NCBI GenBank assembly: GCA_013339895.1 | Contig: JABACO010000016.1 | Span: 310,001 to 374,000 of the forward strand | Direction of reading: 5' to 3' | Source of the DNA: Ephydatia muelleri | Taxonomy: Eukaryota > Porifera > Demospongiae > Spongillida > Spongillidae | Length of the DNA stretch: 64,000 nucleotides | Shown here: piece after piece, positions 36,302 to 46,224 of the stretch | How positions within the stretch are numbered: position 1 is the stretch's first letter | Layout: every line of letters starts with the position of its first letter | The notes under the pieces: model-generated | Databases searched by the model: none | Told to the model about the DNA's origin: nothing | What the model saw: the letters and a program-made list of their open reading frames with translations, nothing else | Program-made: the position numbers and the translations under genes

Positions 36302-37484
36302 TCAGATTAGCTCTAGAACAAAGTTCCTGATGACCTCAGGGGCAGCAGAATCGAATCCAGCCATGTCCATCATGCCTGGGTCATCCGGATCCGCTAGAGT
36401 AAAGCCATTTGAAGTCATCGCACACACTATCAGCTTTGCATTAGAAATGCCAGATGCTTTTCTGTACTGCTTGAGGGCCTGAGAGGGATGGATTTTACCT
36501 ACCCATGTTTCACAGTCTGTGTAGACAATGAAGACATCCACCTCCAATTTCTTCTTCATGGCGTACAGCATTGGCTGGGCACAGTCTGTGCCTCCCATTT
36601 GTACCTGGTGGGTGGGAGAGAGAAGTAGAAGTCATAAAGTTGTAGGCAGGGATACCGCAATTCGTATAAAGTTAGTTCTATTCATGTTTTGTGTATGATA
36701 TGCATGATGTATAGCACATCTTATGCAGCATTGAAATGTTAAGTAAGGTATTGGGACATTAATTAAGGATAAACCCATAATAATCCAAAAGTAATACCAA
36801 TGTACAACTTGTTACAAACAAATGGTTACTCCATTTCTCCTCACTAAAAGAAAAAAAAAAACAAAAAAAAAACATGAAAACATGAAAACATGTAGACAAC
36901 ATTCCTAAAACATGTAGACAACATTCCTAAAATGAGAGGAAAAGTAAATGCACGGCCATCTGAGACATACTGCAACATATAATGAATGGTGCCAATCCCT
37001 CATATGAGACCCCTCATATGAGACCCCTCATATGAGACCCCTCATATGAGACCCCTCATATGAGACCCCTCATATGAGACCCCTCACATGAGACCCCTCA
37101 CATGAGACCCCTCATATGAGACCCCTCACATGAGACCCCTCATATGCCCTCATATGCCCTCATATGAGATGGCAATGATTGTAATAAGTTATCTGTACAC
37201 AAATAACTCGCATCACCACAGGCCAGAACCTCAGGAAGCACTTACAGCCTCAATGGTGGATATCACATCACTAAGGCTCATTCGAGCATTGATAGCCAGT
37301 GGTACCAGTTTATCTGAGAATCCCAGCATGTGATACTTGGGCTCGGTACGAGCAGTGACCATCGCCATGGCAGCACTCGCTGTACGGGCATCAATGGTAT
37401 TGGCACCCAGGACCTTATAGCTAGTCATCGAACCGCTAACATCTATAGCAAGAAGATATCGCTTTCCTGTTGGTTCAACAAACT

Positions 37485-37525
<41 letters not shown>

Positions 37526-40060
37526 ATGTGTGTGTGAGAGTGTGTGTGATGAGAATTAAGGCTGAGAGAATTACATTCACGTATCCACACCCACAATCAT
37601 CAGGATTGCTAGTGCATGCTACTCCACTCAGCACCATGATGTAGATTGTAAGGCAGTTGTTAACCCCCACACTCCCTTATGACCTCTCAGTTAACTCTTT
37701 AGCGGGCAAAGCCAATTATTACGGTAAACGTGTTGTGCAAAATAAAAGTGTTGCGTGTTGCAGGAAAACATAGTTATCAAACAACTTGCACTATATGACC
37801 AGGAAACAACTGAACAATATGTTGTTGACTGCAAAGTGTTAACTGTTTACATAAACAGAGTGGCTTTAGTATAGCACCTGTGGCGCGATATTGCTCTGTT
37901 GCCCGTGAAAGAGTTAACCCCCACACTTCCTTACGACCTCTCAGTTAGCCCCACACTCTCTTATGATCTCTCAGTTAACCCCCACACTCTCTTACGACCT
38001 CTCAGTTAACCCCCACACTCCCTTACAACCTCTCAGTTAACCCCACACTCCCTTATGACCTCTCAGTTAACCCCCACACTCTCTTACGACCTCTCAGTTA
38101 ACCCCACACTCCCTTATGACCTCTCAGTTAACCCCACACTCCCCTTTGACCTCTGAGAAATATTGGACATGGCACTAATTGAATGAAGTACCTACACTAT
38201 ATGCCAGAAACTGCAGGTATGGCCAGACTCCTTTTCATATCATAACAAATCAAATGTTTGATATGTGAGTAATCCTTACCTCATAATATGAAATCCATTG
38301 AGTAGTTTAAAGAACACACTACACTTTCGATTTGATTCAGTTATAGTTAAGAATTACATGGGTGTCTGAATCAGATCTACTATTTAAGGGAGGTGATTCA
38401 TCTGTGAGGCGGACTTAATTTCCAAGGGTATCCAATAGTATCCAATGGTATCTGGAACAAGGTCTGTACATTTTGGGAACTTAATCTACCTCACAACTGA
38501 ATCATCTCCTTTGGATAACAGATCTGATTCAGACATGTGGAAAAATGCGTGTAGTGATGTGTGCTGATTGTAATGCCGTAAAGACATATCAATCGGCAAT
38601 CAATGCCCAACAGAAAGGTGAAATAAGGTCTGCATTTTGAAGGTGGGGCCATATGGGTGGGTGTGTCAGCTGTATGTCTTATCAGAAGTATCCCTTGATG
38701 AAAAGACTGAAGTATCACTAAAGTACCATATTGCAGGACAGGGGTGTGAGACAATTACCAATGTGGGCTTAAAAGGAAAAATGTGCGCCCCTGTCCTCAA
38801 GCACATCTGTGTTGGTCCACACACACCAATGGCTCACACAAATGCACTGTTCCTTTAATTAGAAACAACTTACCTTGAAGGACAGGTAATATGCATTGTC
38901 CAATGCACTCACAATAGACTGGTTCACTTCCCATGTCAGCTTCCCTCTGTCTCCCTTCCCCTGTTCATAGGTCTTTAGAGCCAACAGGACGTTGAAGGGA
39001 TGGATCTTGGCATCCTGGAGGAGCTTGGTGTCTATAAGACGCTGGCAGACAACCTCACTGTGTGAGGATAGAGGCTTGAGCAGTCCTATGGAAGACATCT
39101 TGCCAAGATTCCTTATCATGGCCGTCATGGGCATGTTTTCAAGTATAGTGGCCCATATCTGGTGAACAAGACATATAACGTACCTCCAATCTTTCAAGGG
39201 CTACTTTGCTTTGAGCATGCGCAATTGTATTGCCCGTACGTAGGAACAAAACAACAACAAAGAAGGCTACTTACTGCTGTGGAGTTGAGATGGAAAGTCG
39301 GAATGTGTTCTCGCACTAATTTGAAGTGCTGAATCAAATATATGAGGGTGGGTTCGCTCGCCGTTTTCGCCTCTTCGATCGCTTCCAAATATTCCATCGT
39401 ATTAGCAACGACCCCGTCTTTCCCGCTAAACTCCGCGCGACACGCCTCAATGCCCTTCATCACGTACTTGCAGACGCATGCTATGCCGTCTGTTTCTGGT
39501 TTGAGGTGGCAGAGACGAAGGACGTCTGTGTGCGACCAGCCATTCCTCTGCTTGTACTTGGTCACGGCCTGCGCAAGAGCTTTGGGAGACTTGCTGCTGT
39601 ACCACTTCTGGATGGCCTTGCGATGTGCTCGTCCCCAGCCAGTACCTTCGCTCAGCGATTGGCAGAACTCGACGAATGCGAAGAGATGAGTGGGAATTCG
39701 GCAAACCTTGTTCAAGGCCTCGTAGGCTGCCGCCTTCGTGGCGGAATCCTTGTCGCGAGCGCAAAGGGCGAGAGCGAATACGATCGGATCCTGCTTAGCG
39801 GCACGCCCCTCTACACTAAACTGGACGATTTCGCGTACAACGTCCACGCCCTTTCCACTACTGATGAGGCGAATAATGGCCGCTGCGTTTTCTATGCCGA
39901 GCTTCTTCTCTCCGATGTAGTACGTCCCCCCCTCGGAGCCGAGACACATGAAACGACGCAGACGCCTCATATCGTCCACCTCCCAGGCGTATCCCCCGGC
40001 ACTGTTGGGGACCATACCTCGAAGAGGGGCACTTTGCGGAACATCCTCATCATCTGACAT
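36302..40060 (-). CDS. RO60: Ro60 / TROVE-domain RNA-binding protein, copy B (intact)
   Basis: Four exons all in frame: 40060-39275, 39158-38874, 37482-37246 and 36604-36302, giving 536 residues. The TROVE ring begins [20 protein letters not shown]; the vWA domain keeps [10 protein letters not shown] and VYTDCETW. Over the first 210 residues it differs from copy A at about five positions, but the last 50 residues of exon 1 ([17 protein letters not shown] against [16 protein letters not shown] in A) and the second half of exon 3 ([20 protein letters not shown] against [20 protein letters not shown]) differ much more. Introns 2 and 3 are longer than in A because of minisatellites and a TTAA-type insertion. 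This is the only undamaged Ro60 frame in the window. Copies A and C lie 191 and 181 bp away. Confidence 0.96.
36985..37165. repeat. 14-bp minisatellite in Ro60-B intron 3 (short allele)
   Basis: About 12 copies of CATATGAGACCCCT. The right-arm counterpart (53776-54580) has more than 50 copies. Confidence 0.97.
37655..38155. repeat. about 30-bp minisatellite in Ro60-B intron 2, split by an insertion
   Basis: CTCCCTTATGACCTCTCAGT plus TAACCCCCACA units lie on both sides of the TTAA-flanked element at 37691-37917. Mirrored at 52795-53290. Confidence 0.93.
37691..37917. mobile_element. TTAA-flanked MITE, piggyBac-like (227 bp)
   Basis: Ends are TTAACTCTTTAGCGGGCAAA and, inverted, TTAACTCTTTCACGGGCAAC, with the TTAA target typical of piggyBac-superfamily insertions. 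No coding capacity. It sits in the minisatellite of copy B and is absent from copy A, so it arrived after the A/B duplication. Mirrored at 53027-53254. Confidence 0.8.
38363..38535. mobile_element. MITE-like inverted-repeat element in Ro60-B intron 2
   Basis: The same family and position as 34407-34570 in copy A, with termini TGTCTGAATCAGATCT and AGATCTGATTCAGACA. It shares the interior GAGGCGGACTTAATTTCC. Confidence 0.75.
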
Positions 40061-40240
40061 GCTTACGTGACGGACCTCGCTTTGAACGTAGGTCGAAGTT
40101 GCGCAGCGGATGTAATAATATTAGCAGAACGGAATGCGTTTATATAAGCAAAAGTTGCACCACAAATACCGCATGTACCAAGGTGATGTAACCCGTAAAA
40201 ACTTCCTATTTCTAATAATAGGGAGCTCGCATGTACACTC

Positions 40241-41545
40241 TCAGATTAGCTCTAGAACAAAGTTCCTGATGACCTCAGGGGCAGCAGAATCAAATCCAGC
40301 CATGTCCAACATGCCTGGGTCATCCGGATCCACTAGAGTAAAGCCATTTGAAGTCATCGCACACACTATCAGCAGTGATCCAACCGTCAAAACCATCAAA
40401 CTAGGTGGTACGGTCGGTTTAACCGCCTTTCGGAAAAATGAATGACGTAATTAGTTCGCAAAGCCACTTTAACCGTCAAGCAATAAATCGTGCATGGACC
40501 GCCAAAAACATTTACGGTCCACCAAGTCCAAAAAGGATGACCACGGACTGGGAACCTGTGAGAAAGCTCTGCAGCATGTGAGTCGGACTGTTTTATTTCT
40601 ATATTTGCGCTCATTGTCATTGGGTTTAATTTCTAGTTCTAGTGTACTGACTGATTTCCCGCCTGTGTAATCAATATGGAGTCCTGCCCTCTCAAAACAG
40701 TCGACCTGAAATACTGGATGTCGCACTGAGACGTTTCGAAGAAAAATGCAAAACCAAGCCTCCAGAAAGTGCTGCCAAAGGCCGCAAAAAGATCACTCAT
40801 TCCACATGCCGGTGTCCATCTCTGTCCCGTTTGTTCTCCTCTGTTGCATGAGTGCCTGCCTATCAATTACAATTACTGTAATCCACGGAGTGTGCTTGCC
40901 CTGACCAGAAGCGGCAGGACTGCAAGATTCTTTGGCTGCAGAGAGATTCCGCCATATGTGTTGACTACATACACGCAGCTGCACTGAGAGGGCGCTTCAA
41001 GCAGTTGCTTTTCATTTAGGTTGGATCACGCCTTTTGACACACTGTGCATATAGATCCCATTGGTCGCAATCGGAACGGGCCTACAACTTGAAGTGCTTC
41101 CATAGCCACGAGTTGGTTAATTTGACCGCTCGGCTGCCTCGCATGTAACATTTTTAATGGTTATTAAACCAGGAATCTAGGCGGCTGCCGGTTTAACCGC
41201 CAATGTGACCTTATAGGTGAGATACGTTCAGCCTTGGACCGCCAACATGACCGTTTGGATCCGGTACGGCCGTGAACGTGATCGGGTCGGTTGTCAGTAT
41301 ATATCTATGGTAATACTAAGCTGAACTAAGGATTATTAATTATTAATAATCCTTGGCTGAACGCGGCATCACTGACTATCAGCTTTGCATTATATGCTTT
41401 TCTGTACTGCTTGAGGGCCTCAGAGGGATGGATTTTACCTGCCCATGTTTCGCAGTCTGTGTAGACAATGAAGACATCCCACCTCCAATTTCTTCTTCAT
41501 GGCGTACAGCATTGGCTGGGCACAGTCTGTGCCTCCCATTGGTAC
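40241..41545 (-). pseudogene. RO60: Ro60 copy C, last exon split by a transposon
   Basis: The exon starts at 41545 ([19 protein letters not shown]) and is interrupted at 41375/40372 by a 1002-bp element. The remainder ([18 protein letters not shown] to [10 protein letters not shown] and stop) lies at 40364-40241. One extra G near 41480 also breaks the frame. Intron sequence homologous to copy B follows to about 41690 and then stops, with no exons 2 or 3. The gene is therefore dead, at least in this allele. Confidence 0.92.
40373..41374. mobile_element. non-autonomous hAT-like element with 8-bp target duplication
   Basis: The element is 1002 bp, flanked on both sides by ACTATCAG (40365-40372 and 41375-41382). 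The ends read CAGTGATCCAACCG and, inverted, CAGTGATGCCGCG. An 8-bp duplication and CAGTG termini are hallmarks of the hAT superfamily. Several internal copies of GGTTTAACCGCC-like motifs are present; no transposase frame is seen. Mirrored at 49581-50583. Confidence 0.88.
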
Positions 41546-41689
41546 CTGGTGGGTGGGAGAGAGAAGTAGAAATCATCTGTAGATAGGACTACCGCATTTC
41601 GTATAAAGTACATAGTGTGTTAGTTCTATTTATGCTGTTGTGTGTATGACGTTGCATGATTAGTTCATCTTATACAGTATTGGGCAGCC

Positions 41690-43107
41690 ATATAGATTGA
41701 TTGAGGATTGATGAAAACGTAATTCGCGTCTAGCGACAACAGAGAAAGGGATTGTTTATCTATTTTTGTCGCAATCGAACGACAACACTAAGATCTACAG
41801 CTTGACGTTGGTTCCATGTCACAAAACAGTGCACTTTTAGAGAAAGAATGCTCGAATCAGTTCCTCCCAGTTCCAAAAGTCGTAGTCGTCGTCTTCGTCA
41901 TCGTCGAATATTCGTTTCCAGCATTATTTCCATTAATTTGAACGCGAAACTTAGTTGTCTACCAACTATTCTGGTTAATAGTGTGCGCAATCACGTGCGC
42001 GGGCTCACGGTTGTTTCGGTCGTGACATTACACGTAGGTTTTAAAATTATGATTGGACGGGTGCAAGCTTTTCATAGATCACAAACAAGCAAAGGTCAAA
42101 AAATATTAAAATAATAATAATAATAATAAAAATCTGTGCATACGCCAATGTGCCTCCTACACGGAGGAGATTTTGCAGCCTTTCGTATCGACACAAAGAA
42201 GAGATCTACCCGCCCCCCCCTTTTCCAGGATTTATGTAACAAGTGCTATTGACATGTATGTAAGCCATTTTACACACCGCGGACAGGAAAGAAGCCAGGA
42301 AAGTTGCATGGGGAGTACTCCAGCGAAATTGTGGAGCATATAAAGGCAGTAACGCTGCATGCAAAGGCTATACCACATGCACAGCTGCTATGTGCCATTG
42401 AGCCGTGATTGAGGAGCTGTAATGTACTATTTGCTTTGCATGGTGTGTTGTGTAACGTACGTATACTTCCCAAGTATCGAAACTCCAATACTGAAAATAC
42501 AACAACCTGGTTGCGTGGCAACCGACAATATATATATACACGTATAACATAGCCAATCATAACACACGTAGAATATAACCAATCATGTAAGTTCTACTTG
42601 CCACAGTTGTGGCAACCAATACAGCTCCCGGCCATGCAATAGGTTCCTGTGTGCCACCTGTCTGATAGAGCGGGTTCACGCGTGCACTTGGCTGCTGCCC
42701 GTGTTATGCATGGCTACACGACTTCACCTCTGGAATGTGCACTCATTAAGCCTGCCGCCTCTAGAATTGTGCAACTATTGCGGTACGATGTAATGGTGCT
42801 ATGTGCATCATGTAAAAGAAGCATCAAGGCAGCCATTGTGCATGACACAATTGTTGCAGTCAAGTGAGGAAGCAAGAGATGCAACAGGTGGTGGTGCACT
42901 GCATGGATGCTTGATACAACTGAAGAGACTGCATTCGTATTCCTACTGGAGGAACAGTAAGATACACACATGTGAAATGAAAAGTTGAGGTTTCGTTTCG
43001 ATGTATAGCCCTTGACAGTGTAACAGCTCCAATGGCACCACTTTCTGAATGTACTCGCAAATGCATGTGTTCATGAGCTTCATATAAGATATCAGCACAA
43101 TGAAGTG
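41690..43107. other. unassigned insertion-like sequence between Ro60-C fragments
   Basis: It begins where homology to the Ro60-B intron stops. It contains on the minus strand an acidic frame (DDDEDDDYDFWNWEELIRAF, about 41920-41830), an (ATT)n/(AAT)n run at 42107-42130 and short Cys-rich frames. It may be remains of another transposon; I see no terminal repeats. Present in both arms up to 43060. Confidence 0.35.
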
Positions 43108-43116
43108 GAGGTGAGG

Positions 43117-43169
43117 TAGTTGGGCGTAGCCCGACCTTCGCGTATTGGCGGTCGGGCTACGCCCAACTA
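43117..43169. mobile_element. 53-bp perfect hairpin with flanking 9-bp direct repeats
   Basis: Arms TAGTTGGGCGTAGCCCGACC (43117-43136) and its exact complement (43150-43169) enclose a 13-nt loop. GAGGTGAGG occurs immediately on both sides (43108-43116 and 43170-43178), like a target duplication. Confidence 0.7.
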
Positions 43170-43298
43170 GAGGTGAGGCAGTGCTGCCGCGATATAGGTC
43201 TTTTTCCGATATCCTCTATATCGCGCGTATGAGTGAACCATCGCGATATTGTATATCGCGATATTTTTCATCGATGAAATTTAATGCAATTTACGATT

Positions 43299-43437
43299 AT
43301 GGCGGCGACAAAAGAACCGAAACCTTCCTATCATGCTGCAGGCAAGGAGGAGATTGTAGGCAAAATGTTTAGGAGTGATGTGTGGGAACATTTTGGGTGG
43401 CACAGAAAAGCGAAGAGGAGGAATTTGACCATCTGAT
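43299..43437 (+). pseudogene. hAT transposase N-terminus (BED-finger start)
   Basis: The frame starts MAATKEPKPSYHAAGKEE and contains SDVWEHFG, the aromatic start of a BED finger; it stops before the Cys/His pairs. A decayed transposase remnant. Confidence 0.55.
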
Positions 43438-43483
43438 CTAAAAAAAAAGATGAACCCCCTCATGGTCAAGTCATTGGTAATTG

Positions 43484-43862
43484 CACAGGAAATAGTTAGA
43501 AACGTCCAGGCATGGTTTTGGGTTTTTTAACATAAAACCACTCTGTGATTGGATCGATGTCTAGCGTGTAAATAGCGTAAAACCATCCTGGGATTAAGCG
43601 TCCATGCAGGGTGGGAATATCGTAAAAACCATATGGTCTTGTCCTGGTTTTGTCGAACAAAAACCATGTTGAAGCAATAAATACAAAGTGTTTATTCATT
43701 GCTTCAACATGGTTTGTTCGACAAAACCAGGACAAGATCACGATATTCCCACCCTGCATAGACGCGGTTTTTACGCTATTTCCACGCTAGACATCGATCC
43801 AATCTCAGAGTTAAAAACCACCCTGAAAAATCATGCCTGGACGTTTCTAACTATTTCCTGTG
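43484..43862. mobile_element. 379-bp fold-back element
   Basis: Long imperfect palindrome: CACAGGAAATAGTTAGAAAC at the left end is matched inverted at the right, and pairing continues nearly to a centre around 43690 (GCAATAAATACAAAGTGTTT). No coding capacity. Confidence 0.8.
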
Positions 43863-44769
43863 ATTAAGGCTTGAAACCTGTTAGTTTAGAAAAACCGGTT
43901 GTAACAGGTTATTAAAATAGAAAAAAACCGGTCGGTTAAGGTGATAGTTTAAAAAATAACCGGTCGGTTAAGGTTGTTCGTTTTAAAATAACCGGTAATT
44001 TCCGGTTTAAAAATTAATTATCAATGATTTATGCATAACCGATGGATCAAAAGCTAAACCAGCGGGCCCTACTACGGCGTTTGGGTGACAATTAAGCCTA
44101 TACCCTGCAAAGGGGAGTGCAGTACAATCGGATTGCAGCGGGTTCATTATTATATTAACGATAATATTATGTAAAATTCCAGGACAAATCTTGGTATATG
44201 CTTTTCAACCGAATACCCGACCAAACGCCGTAATAAACCCGCCCGACTAGCACTTTGCTACATGGCAAGTAAGATGATATGGTCCACGGCGTATACTAGC
44301 TCCTAAGCACGTCGCTGATCTCGCCGCGTACGACATGCTGTGCGCGCGTACTCACCATGAGGGTGAATAGAGGAGTTGTTAAAGATTAGTTGCTATAAAT
44401 ATAGATGGATCCCTGCCTTCCGTAAGTTCCGTTGTTCGCTTATTGTTTTCTCGTGCCCAGCACTATTGCAAGTGTAAGACTCGCGTGATGCCACTTGCTA
44501 AAGTACTAACCGGTCGGTTGAGGTTGTTCAAAGTTTCTAACAACATAGGCGGCGCTGACGCTACGGCAAGTACGGCGAACGCCGTAGCACTTTTTATGAA
44601 CAGTGCGCGCCGCCGTACCACTTTTTCTAAACAGTGGTGGGTGTGGTGCGGCCATAATACAATGTTGTTATTAATTTTCATTAGCATTTTTATTAATGTT
44701 TATCAATTAAGTAAGTTATAATGTATTGCTGTAATTCATATTCGAAACACGGAATACCAGATGGCAAAA

Positions 44770-45208
44770 CGTTTTAAGCAGTTGGAAAACACATTGTTGC
44801 GGAAGACGTCAAAGATATTGTGCAACATTTCAAGGAAGATTTGGAGGAATCCGAGCTGCTAATGGAATTGAAGATGGTCAAGAATATGTACTGTGAAAAG
44901 ATTTTCTCCTACAGTACACTTAAGGAAAAAATTGCCCTCTATAAGAGCATTTTCCCACAAACATCACGCGGCTTCTTCAATTGCTATTGGTAATGCCTGC
45001 TACTTCTGCAACAGCAGAACTATCATTTTCTTCATTGCGGCATGTGAAAACATACCTACGCACTACAATGACGCAAGAACGGCTGAATCATTTAATGATG
45101 ATGCGTATACACAAAGACAGGAGCATTGACATAGAGAAAGCTATGAATACCTTCATTTTGTCCTGTCAAGAACGTATACATGTGTTTGGCAAACCATCAC
45201 ACTATTAG
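44770..45208 (+). pseudogene. hAT transposase C-terminal fragment
   Basis: The frame ending at 45208 reads PATSATAELSFSSLRHVKTY followed by LRTTMTQERLNHL and IHKD, the classical hAT dimerisation region. The part upstream (DVKDIVQHFKEDLEESELL) is in another frame, so at least one frameshift is present. Confidence 0.75.
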
Positions 45209-45352
45209 TATAGTTGTGGACCTGTGGTTTGCTTAATACTTGTATCATGCTATCTTCATACAGTGTAGTAATCCATGTATCTGCTTTTGAAAATTCATGT
45301 GTAAGATCATTTCACTTGTTACACCCCCTGCTCATATATTGAAAACCCTCTT

Positions 45353-45353
<1 letters not shown>

Positions 45354-45388
<35 letters not shown>
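45354..45388. repeat. poly-C tract
   Basis: About 35 consecutive C bases inside the hAT remnant, just 5' of GGTCCGCCGT. Confidence 0.95.
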
Positions 45389-45391
<3 letters not shown>

Positions 45392-45594
45392 CCGCCGTAT
45401 CATGCACTTTTTTTATTGCTCCGCCGCCACTGAACAACCGGTTGAAGCGGTTATTTAGCCGAAATACAACCAGTTGGGGCGGTTATTTGATTCTCGCAAT
45501 CGGTTAACCGGTTAACCGGAGCTCCGGAACAACCGGTTTCAAGCCTTACCTGCATGTGATCATCATCACATTGAAGACGAATTTTAAAGAAGAG

Positions 45595-45830
45595 ATGATC
45601 CATGGAGTGGTGGAGAAAGCATGAATTATACTTCCCTCAAGTTGCCAAACTGGCAAGGAAGTCAGTATCTAGCTATACCAGCCTCGACTGCACCTTCAGA
45701 AAGGGTTTTTTCCACAGCAAAAAATATACTCCAGAAGAAACGATGGAGCCTTACCAGAACGGCTGGCTAAATGAGGCATATCATACAAAGACAGAGTCTC
45801 TGGTGCAAGTGTATGTGAATACATAAGCCC
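45595..45830 (+). pseudogene. ZBED-type hAT transposase C-terminal fragment
   Basis: WWRKHELYFPQVAKLARK in one frame continues as YLAIPASTAPSERVFSTAKN in another, a frame-broken copy of the conserved end of ZBED-type hAT transposases. It lies just beyond the nested element and directly before Ro60-C exon 1. Confidence 0.7.
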
Positions 45831-45897
45831 ACTTGAGAACAGTACCGCTTTGCTCTTTTCAAATTGCCTCCAGCTTCCATGAAACTTTTGTGATCTC

Positions 45898-46224
45898 GTG
45901 GCGGCATCCTTGTCGCGAGCGCAAAGGGCGAGAGCGAATACGATCGGATCCTGCTTAGCGGCACGCCCCTCTACACTAAACTGGACGATTTCGCATACAA
46001 CGTCCACGCCCTTTCCGCTACTGATGAGGCGAATAATGGCCGCTGCGTTTTCCTTGCCCGAGCTTCTTCTCTCCGATGTAGTACGTCCCTCCCTCGGAGC
46101 CGAGACACATGAAACGACGCAGACGCCTCATATCGTCCACCTCCCAGGCGTATCCCCCGGCACTGTTGGGGACCATACCTTCCAACGGCTCATCTTGCAG
46201 CTTCTCCTCCTCGCTATCTATCAT
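45898..46224 (-). pseudogene. RO60: Ro60 copy C, truncated first exon
   Basis: Start at 46224 gives [20 protein letters not shown], a different acidic N-terminus from copies A and B. From GMVPNSAGG onward it is nearly identical to them until [10 protein letters not shown] at 45898, where hAT sequence takes over. An extra C near 46058 breaks the frame at EKKLG. Together with the split last exon it marks a third member of the array. Confidence 0.9.

Larger units (their letters stand above)
27602..43060 (+). repeat. left arm of a 16-kb inverted repeat
   Basis: Position 43060 pairs with 47888 and position 27602 with 64000, where the window ends, so the repeat continues outside. All genes, introns, minisatellites and transposon insertions of this arm reappear in reverse complement in the right arm, with scattered indels and differing repeat copy numbers (arm lengths 15,459 and 16,113 bp). 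Confidence 0.95.
43865..45548 (+). mobile_element. second hAT-like element, 1.7 kb
   Basis: Terminal inverted repeats TAAGGCTTGAAACC lie at both ends, with many subterminal AACCGGT / CGGTTA motifs. It carries a degraded transposase C-terminus (44770-45208) and a poly-C run at 45354-45388. The 8 bases outside the two ends match only partly (CCTGTGAT and CCTGCATG). Confidence 0.65.
43179..45897 (+). mobile_element. ZBED-type hAT transposon remnant, with nested insertions
   Basis: The left end CAGTGCTGCCGCGATATA fits a hAT terminus. An N-terminal BED-finger-like frame follows at 43299-43437 and a C-terminal hAT dimerisation fragment at about 45600-45800. Two other elements (43484-43862 and 43865-45548) sit between them. 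The right end meets Ro60-C exon 1 at 45898 without a visible terminal repeat, so it is truncated. Confidence 0.65.

Noticed and set aside
37655..38155. TTAACCCC-containing repeats as an interstitial telomere
   Set aside because: The unit is about 30 bp and lacks TTAGGG or any other telomeric hexamer in tandem.
33205..41690. A Y RNA gene next to the Ro60 genes
   Set aside because: I looked in the intergenic spaces and introns for a Y RNA-like stem with the conserved bulge and saw none. A covariance-model search would be decisive.
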